Assembly: GCA_947456995.1 (NCBI GenBank)
Contig: CANGVB010000064.1
Span: 1 to 10,703 of the forward strand
Direction: 5' to 3'
Length of the DNA stretch: 10,703 bases
Source of the DNA: Bryobacteraceae bacterium
GTDB lineage: Bacteria > Acidobacteriota > Terriglobia > Bryobacterales > Bryobacteraceae
The notes beneath the pieces were generated by a model that had not been told where the DNA came from, did no database searches, and saw only the letters and a list, made by a program, of their open reading frames with translations. A program made the position numbers and the translations under genes. Shown piece after piece: positions 8,309 to 10,703 of the stretch (positions are counted from its first letter, which is position 1; each line of letters starts with the position of its first letter).

Positions 8309-9301
8309 ATGGACCCTATCACCCACACTGCCGTTGGACTCACGATCGCCCAAGCGGGGGGCAAGCGTCTTACCAGCAACTGGGCTCCCGTCATCATCCT
8401 GGCTGCCAGCGCTCCGGATGGCGATGTAGTTTTTGCATGGCCCGGAAGCCTGGATGCTTTGCAGTGGCACAGGCACTTTACTCATTCAATTGCTTTTGCC
8501 CCGGTGCTTGCCTTGGCGGTAGTGCTCTTCGTGAAGTACGTCCTGCGGCGGGAAGTGCAATTTAAGGGGGCGATGATCCTGGCCCTGCTGGGTGTGCTTT
8601 CTCACGACCTGATCGATTCCCTAACCTTTCGGGGCATGCGCCTCTGGATGCCGTTTAGCGAAGAAGTCTTTGCCATGCAAATCGCATCGTTTCAGGATCC
8701 GGTCTTCTACACACTTCTGGGTCTGGGCTTTGCGATCCCATTGTTGTCTAACCTTGTGAATCAGGAGATTGGTTCGAAGAAAAGCTCCGGTATGGTTAGC
8801 GCCTGGGTTGTCCTTTGCCTTTGCGTTACATGGTTTGGATTCCGTTATCTGTTTCACGAGCAGGCGGTTGCTGAGCTGAATTCGCGCATTTACAATGGCC
8901 GATCGGCAAAACGCGTGTCCGCTCTTGCTACCAGCAATCCCTTGCGTTTCGTTGGTTTGGTAGAAGGTCAGGACTTTCAAAAAACGCTTGAGCTGAATCT
9001 GCTCGAGGCATTTGATCCTGAAGAAGGGCAGCCACTCTATAAGCCGGTGCCGAGCATGGAATCCGGGCGTGCGCTGCGGGTTGCCGGCAATAGCAGGAGT
9101 GCGCAGATCTTCCTTGCCTGGTCTCGCTGGCCACGCTGGCAGGTAATTCGGATGGATGGTGAAACCAGGTGGGTTGTGTCGATCGAAGACATTGCAACCG
9201 AACCGAATAAAAAACGGTCTCGCGTTGTGATCCATCTGGACGAAAATTACGCGATACAGTCGGAGGTATATGAGCGTGCGAAAGGTTTCCTTGGCTTATG
9301 A
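8309..9301 (+). CDS. YdjM-like membrane-bound metal-dependent hydrolase
   Basis: The N-terminal half matches the YdjM (DUF457) family of membrane-bound putative metal-dependent hydrolases. It starts MDPITHTAVGL with H6, followed by PDGD (36-39), HRHFTHS (54-60) and SHDLIDSLT (98-106). These His and Asp clusters are the proposed metal ligands, and all are present. Hydrophobic segments lie at about 26-43, 61-79, 87-103, 131-150 and 162-182. After them comes a soluble tail of about 145 residues (185-330) without a motif I recognise. The gene begins 3 nt after the lipid-kinase gene, and its end overlaps the aldehyde dehydrogenase start by up to 32 nt, which indicates coupling. The natural substrate of this family is unknown. 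Although E. coli ydjM is LexA-regulated, I see no SOS box here. Confidence 0.87.
   Translation: MDPITHTAVGLTIAQAGGKRLTSNWAPVIILAASAPDGDVVFAWPGSLDALQWHRHFTHSIAFAPVLALAVVLFVKYVLRREVQFKGAMILALLGVLSHDLIDSLTFRGMRLWMPFSEEVFAMQIASFQDPVFYTLLGLGFAIPLLSNLVNQEIGSKKSSGMVSAWVVLCLCVTWFGFRYLFHEQAVAELNSRIYNGRSAKRVSALATSNPLRFVGLVEGQDFQKTLELNLLEAFDPEEGQPLYKPVPSMESGRALRVAGNSRSAQIFLAWSRWPRWQVIRMDGETRWVVSIEDIATEPNKKRSRVVIHLDENYAIQSEVYERAKGFLGL
9262..9266 (+). promoter_or_regulatory. Ribosome binding site that bears on the aldehyde dehydrogenase start
   Basis: GGAGG lies inside the end of the YdjM-like gene. It is only 3 nt before ATG 9270, which is too close, but 9 nt before the in-frame GTG 9276, which is ideal. 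Translation may therefore begin at 9276, two codons later than the first ATG. Confidence 0.55.
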
Positions 9302-10649
9302 TGGCGCAGTGGTTGCGGAAGTGCCCGAGACCCCGGTTAGCGAAATCCCACAAATCCTGAAACGGGGTGAATCTGCTGCACGTGTGATGGCGCAGTTGAG
9401 CCGCGAAGAGCGAGCCTCGATCCTGTTTCGCGCCAGCCAGAAGATGCTGGAAGCAAAGCCCGATCTGGCCAGAACCATCGCACTTGAAAGCGGCAAGCCG
9501 ATTCGCGAAGCCCGTGCTGAAGTAGACCGGGCAGCAGCGACATTGTGGTTTAGCGCAGAAGAAGCGCATCGTCTGGCTGGAGAAGAAGTGCCAATGGATG
9601 CAGCGGCACATGGCAAAGGCCATGTGGGCTATACGATGAGACAGCCACTCGGGATGGTAGCTGCCATTACCCCTTTCAACTTTCCCCTGAATCTCAGCAT
9701 GCATAAGGTTGGCCCGGCCATTGCGGCGGGCAACTCAATCCTGCACAAGCCTGCATCCGCTACACCTTTGTCGGCCATGCATGCGGCAAGCATTCTCTAT
9801 TCTGCTGGACTGCCAAACGACGCCTTGCAAGTGCTGGTGGGCTCAGGCGCCGAATTGGGCGAAGCTCTTGTAGCCGCTGAAGGGATCCGCCTGATCAGCT
9901 TCACCGGGAGTGCGCCGGTAGGACGTGGCCTTCTGGCCAAAGCCGGTATGAAGCGCGTCACGCTGGAATTAGGCAACAACAGTGCTGTGCTTGTGCTGGA
10001 GGATGCAGATCTTGATCAGGCCGTCGCGGCCTGTGTCAGCGGGGCCTATGCGAATTCAGGGCAAACCTGCATCAGTGTTCAGCGGGTATATATCGCGCAG
10101 AATCTCCATACGCAGTTTCTCGAGAAGTTTGTCGACTTAGCGAGGCAACTCAAGATCGCCAATCCGCTCGAAGAGGACTGCGACATCTCCAGCCTGATCC
10201 ACGAGCAGGAAGCGCAGCGCGTGCAGGCATGGATCGGTGAAGCGGTGAGAGAAGGTGCAACTCTAGTCAGCGGAGGCGGCAGGAATAAAGCTACTCTGCA
10301 GCCGACAGTTCTTTCGAACGTTCAGCCGGGAAGCAAGCTCAATCGCGAAGAAGCATTTGGCCCAGTAGTGGGAGTCAACTCATTTCAAAGTTTGGACGAG
10401 GCTATTGCTATGGCCAATGATTCTCGCTTCGGCTTGCAGGCCGGCGTCTTCACACAAAACCTGAATGCAGCCTGGCGTTGCGCGCGGGAGATCACCGCAG
10501 GTGGAGTCATGATCAACGACGTATCCAATTACCGCGTGGATCAGATGCCTTATGGCGGCTGGAAAGAGAGCGGCCTTGGTAAAGAAGGCCCCCGTTACGC
10601 AATGGAAGAGATGACCGCCCTGAAGCTTGTCTCGTGGCGGCTTTCCTGA
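9270..10649 (+). CDS. NAD(P)-dependent aldehyde dehydrogenase
   Basis: ALDH-superfamily enzymes oxidise aldehydes to acids, or to acyl-CoA or acyl-phosphate, with NAD(P)+. At 459 residues it has normal family length. Catalytic and cofactor residues are in place: N137 in TPFNFPLNL, K160 in LHKPASA, E233 in TLELGNN, C267 in SGQTCISVQR and the EEAFGPVV motif. The C-terminal MPYGGWKESGLGKEG segment is also typical. The usual ELGG is ELGN here; the ELGNNSAV and QTCISVQR combination recalls the group around y4uC and phosphonoacetaldehyde/sulfoacetaldehyde-type dehydrogenases, but the substrate cannot be assigned. ATG 9270 is annotated, though GTG 9276 is better spaced from GGAGG. The start overlaps the YdjM-like gene, and the stop overlaps a four-codon minicistron leading to nadD. 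Confidence 0.93.
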   Translation: MSVRKVSLAYDGAVVAEVPETPVSEIPQILKRGESAARVMAQLSREERASILFRASQKMLEAKPDLARTIALESGKPIREARAEVDRAAATLWFSAEEAHRLAGEEVPMDAAAHGKGHVGYTMRQPLGMVAAITPFNFPLNLSMHKVGPAIAAGNSILHKPASATPLSAMHAASILYSAGLPNDALQVLVGSGAELGEALVAAEGIRLISFTGSAPVGRGLLAKAGMKRVTLELGNNSAVLVLEDADLDQAVAACVSGAYANSGQTCISVQRVYIAQNLHTQFLEKFVDLARQLKIANPLEEDCDISSLIHEQEAQRVQAWIGEAVREGATLVSGGGRNKATLQPTVLSNVQPGSKLNREEAFGPVVGVNSFQSLDEAIAMANDSRFGLQAGVFTQNLNAAWRCAREITAGGVMINDVSNYRVDQMPYGGWKESGLGKEGPRYAMEEMTALKLVSWRLS

Positions 10650-10663
10650 TGAGCGGGTTCTGA
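10649..10663 (+). other. Four-codon minicistron (MSGF) linking ALDH and nadD
   Basis: The ALDH stop TGA (10647-10649) shares its A with an ATG (10649). That ATG opens a reading frame of four codons ending in TGA (10661-10663), whose A is the first base of the nadD ATG. Such TGATG overlaps allow a terminating ribosome to restart. The structure is plain in the sequence; whether it is translated is inference. Confidence 0.4.
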
Positions 10664-10703
10664 TGCGAATAGGTCTCTATGGTGGCACCTTTGATCCGGT
10701 GCA
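10663..10703 (+). CDS. nadD: Nicotinate-nucleotide adenylyltransferase (3' end outside window)
   Basis: Only the first 13 full codons are present: MRIGLYGGTFDPV, followed by CA, which fits the start of a His codon. GLYGGTFDPVH is the nucleotide-binding start of NadD, which joins ATP and nicotinate mononucleotide to form deamido-NAD+ on the path to NAD+. The related CoaD starts with a PGSFDP version instead, so NadD is favoured. The ATG is 13 nt after the ALDH stop, and only a weak AGCGGG (10652-10657) precedes it, so translation may depend on the upstream gene. Confidence 0.85.
   Translation, partial: MRIGLYGGTFDPV

Noticed and set aside
8928..9704. 258-codon open frame on the minus strand across the YdjM-like and ALDH genes
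   Set aside because: It spans two recognised genes in antisense, is rich in Cys and His without pattern, and has no ribosome binding site.

Overview
The window looks like ordinary bacterial chromosome of moderately high GC. It is densely packed, often uses TTG or GTG starts, and shows no tRNA, rRNA, CRISPR array, transposase, integrase or phage structural gene. The style of the TonB-family protein, the VTT/DedA protein and the other family members fits Acidobacteriota (Solibacter/Bryobacter-like). That assignment is an inference from family resemblance and has not been tested by phylogeny.

Layout. Positions 1-3494 (+): the 3' part of an uncharacterised secreted protein; a shortened UvrC-like protein with a decayed GIY-YIG site but a complete Cys4 cluster motif; and a gamma-glutamyltranspeptidase-family (Ntn-hydrolase) protein with an altered substrate pocket. 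Positions 3491-3952 (-): a DUF669-type protein ending in an SSB-like acidic tail, with an excellent sigma-54-type promoter match and an 8-bp-arm inverted repeat upstream. Positions 4069-4797 (+): a TonB-family protein. Positions 4781-7375 (-): ligA followed immediately by a DedA/VTT membrane protein. Positions 7409-10703 (+): a compact cluster of a diacylglycerol-kinase-family lipid kinase, a YdjM-like membrane hydrolase, an aldehyde dehydrogenase, and the beginning of nadD.

How the genes may work together. LigA, the UvrC-like protein and the SSB-tailed DUF669 protein all point to DNA metabolism, but they lie on different strands and are not one operon. The lipid kinase, YdjM-like protein and DedA protein are envelope or lipid related. 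The right-hand cluster ends in NAD biosynthesis (nadD) directly behind an NAD(P)-dependent dehydrogenase, linked by an unusual four-codon minicistron with TGATG overlaps at both ends.

I do not see a convincing new multi-gene system. The best leads are single-gene: the DUF669 protein with its SSB-type tail and sigma-54-like promoter, the catalytically decayed UvrC-like protein, and the GGT-family enzyme that has lost most gamma-glutamyl-binding residues.
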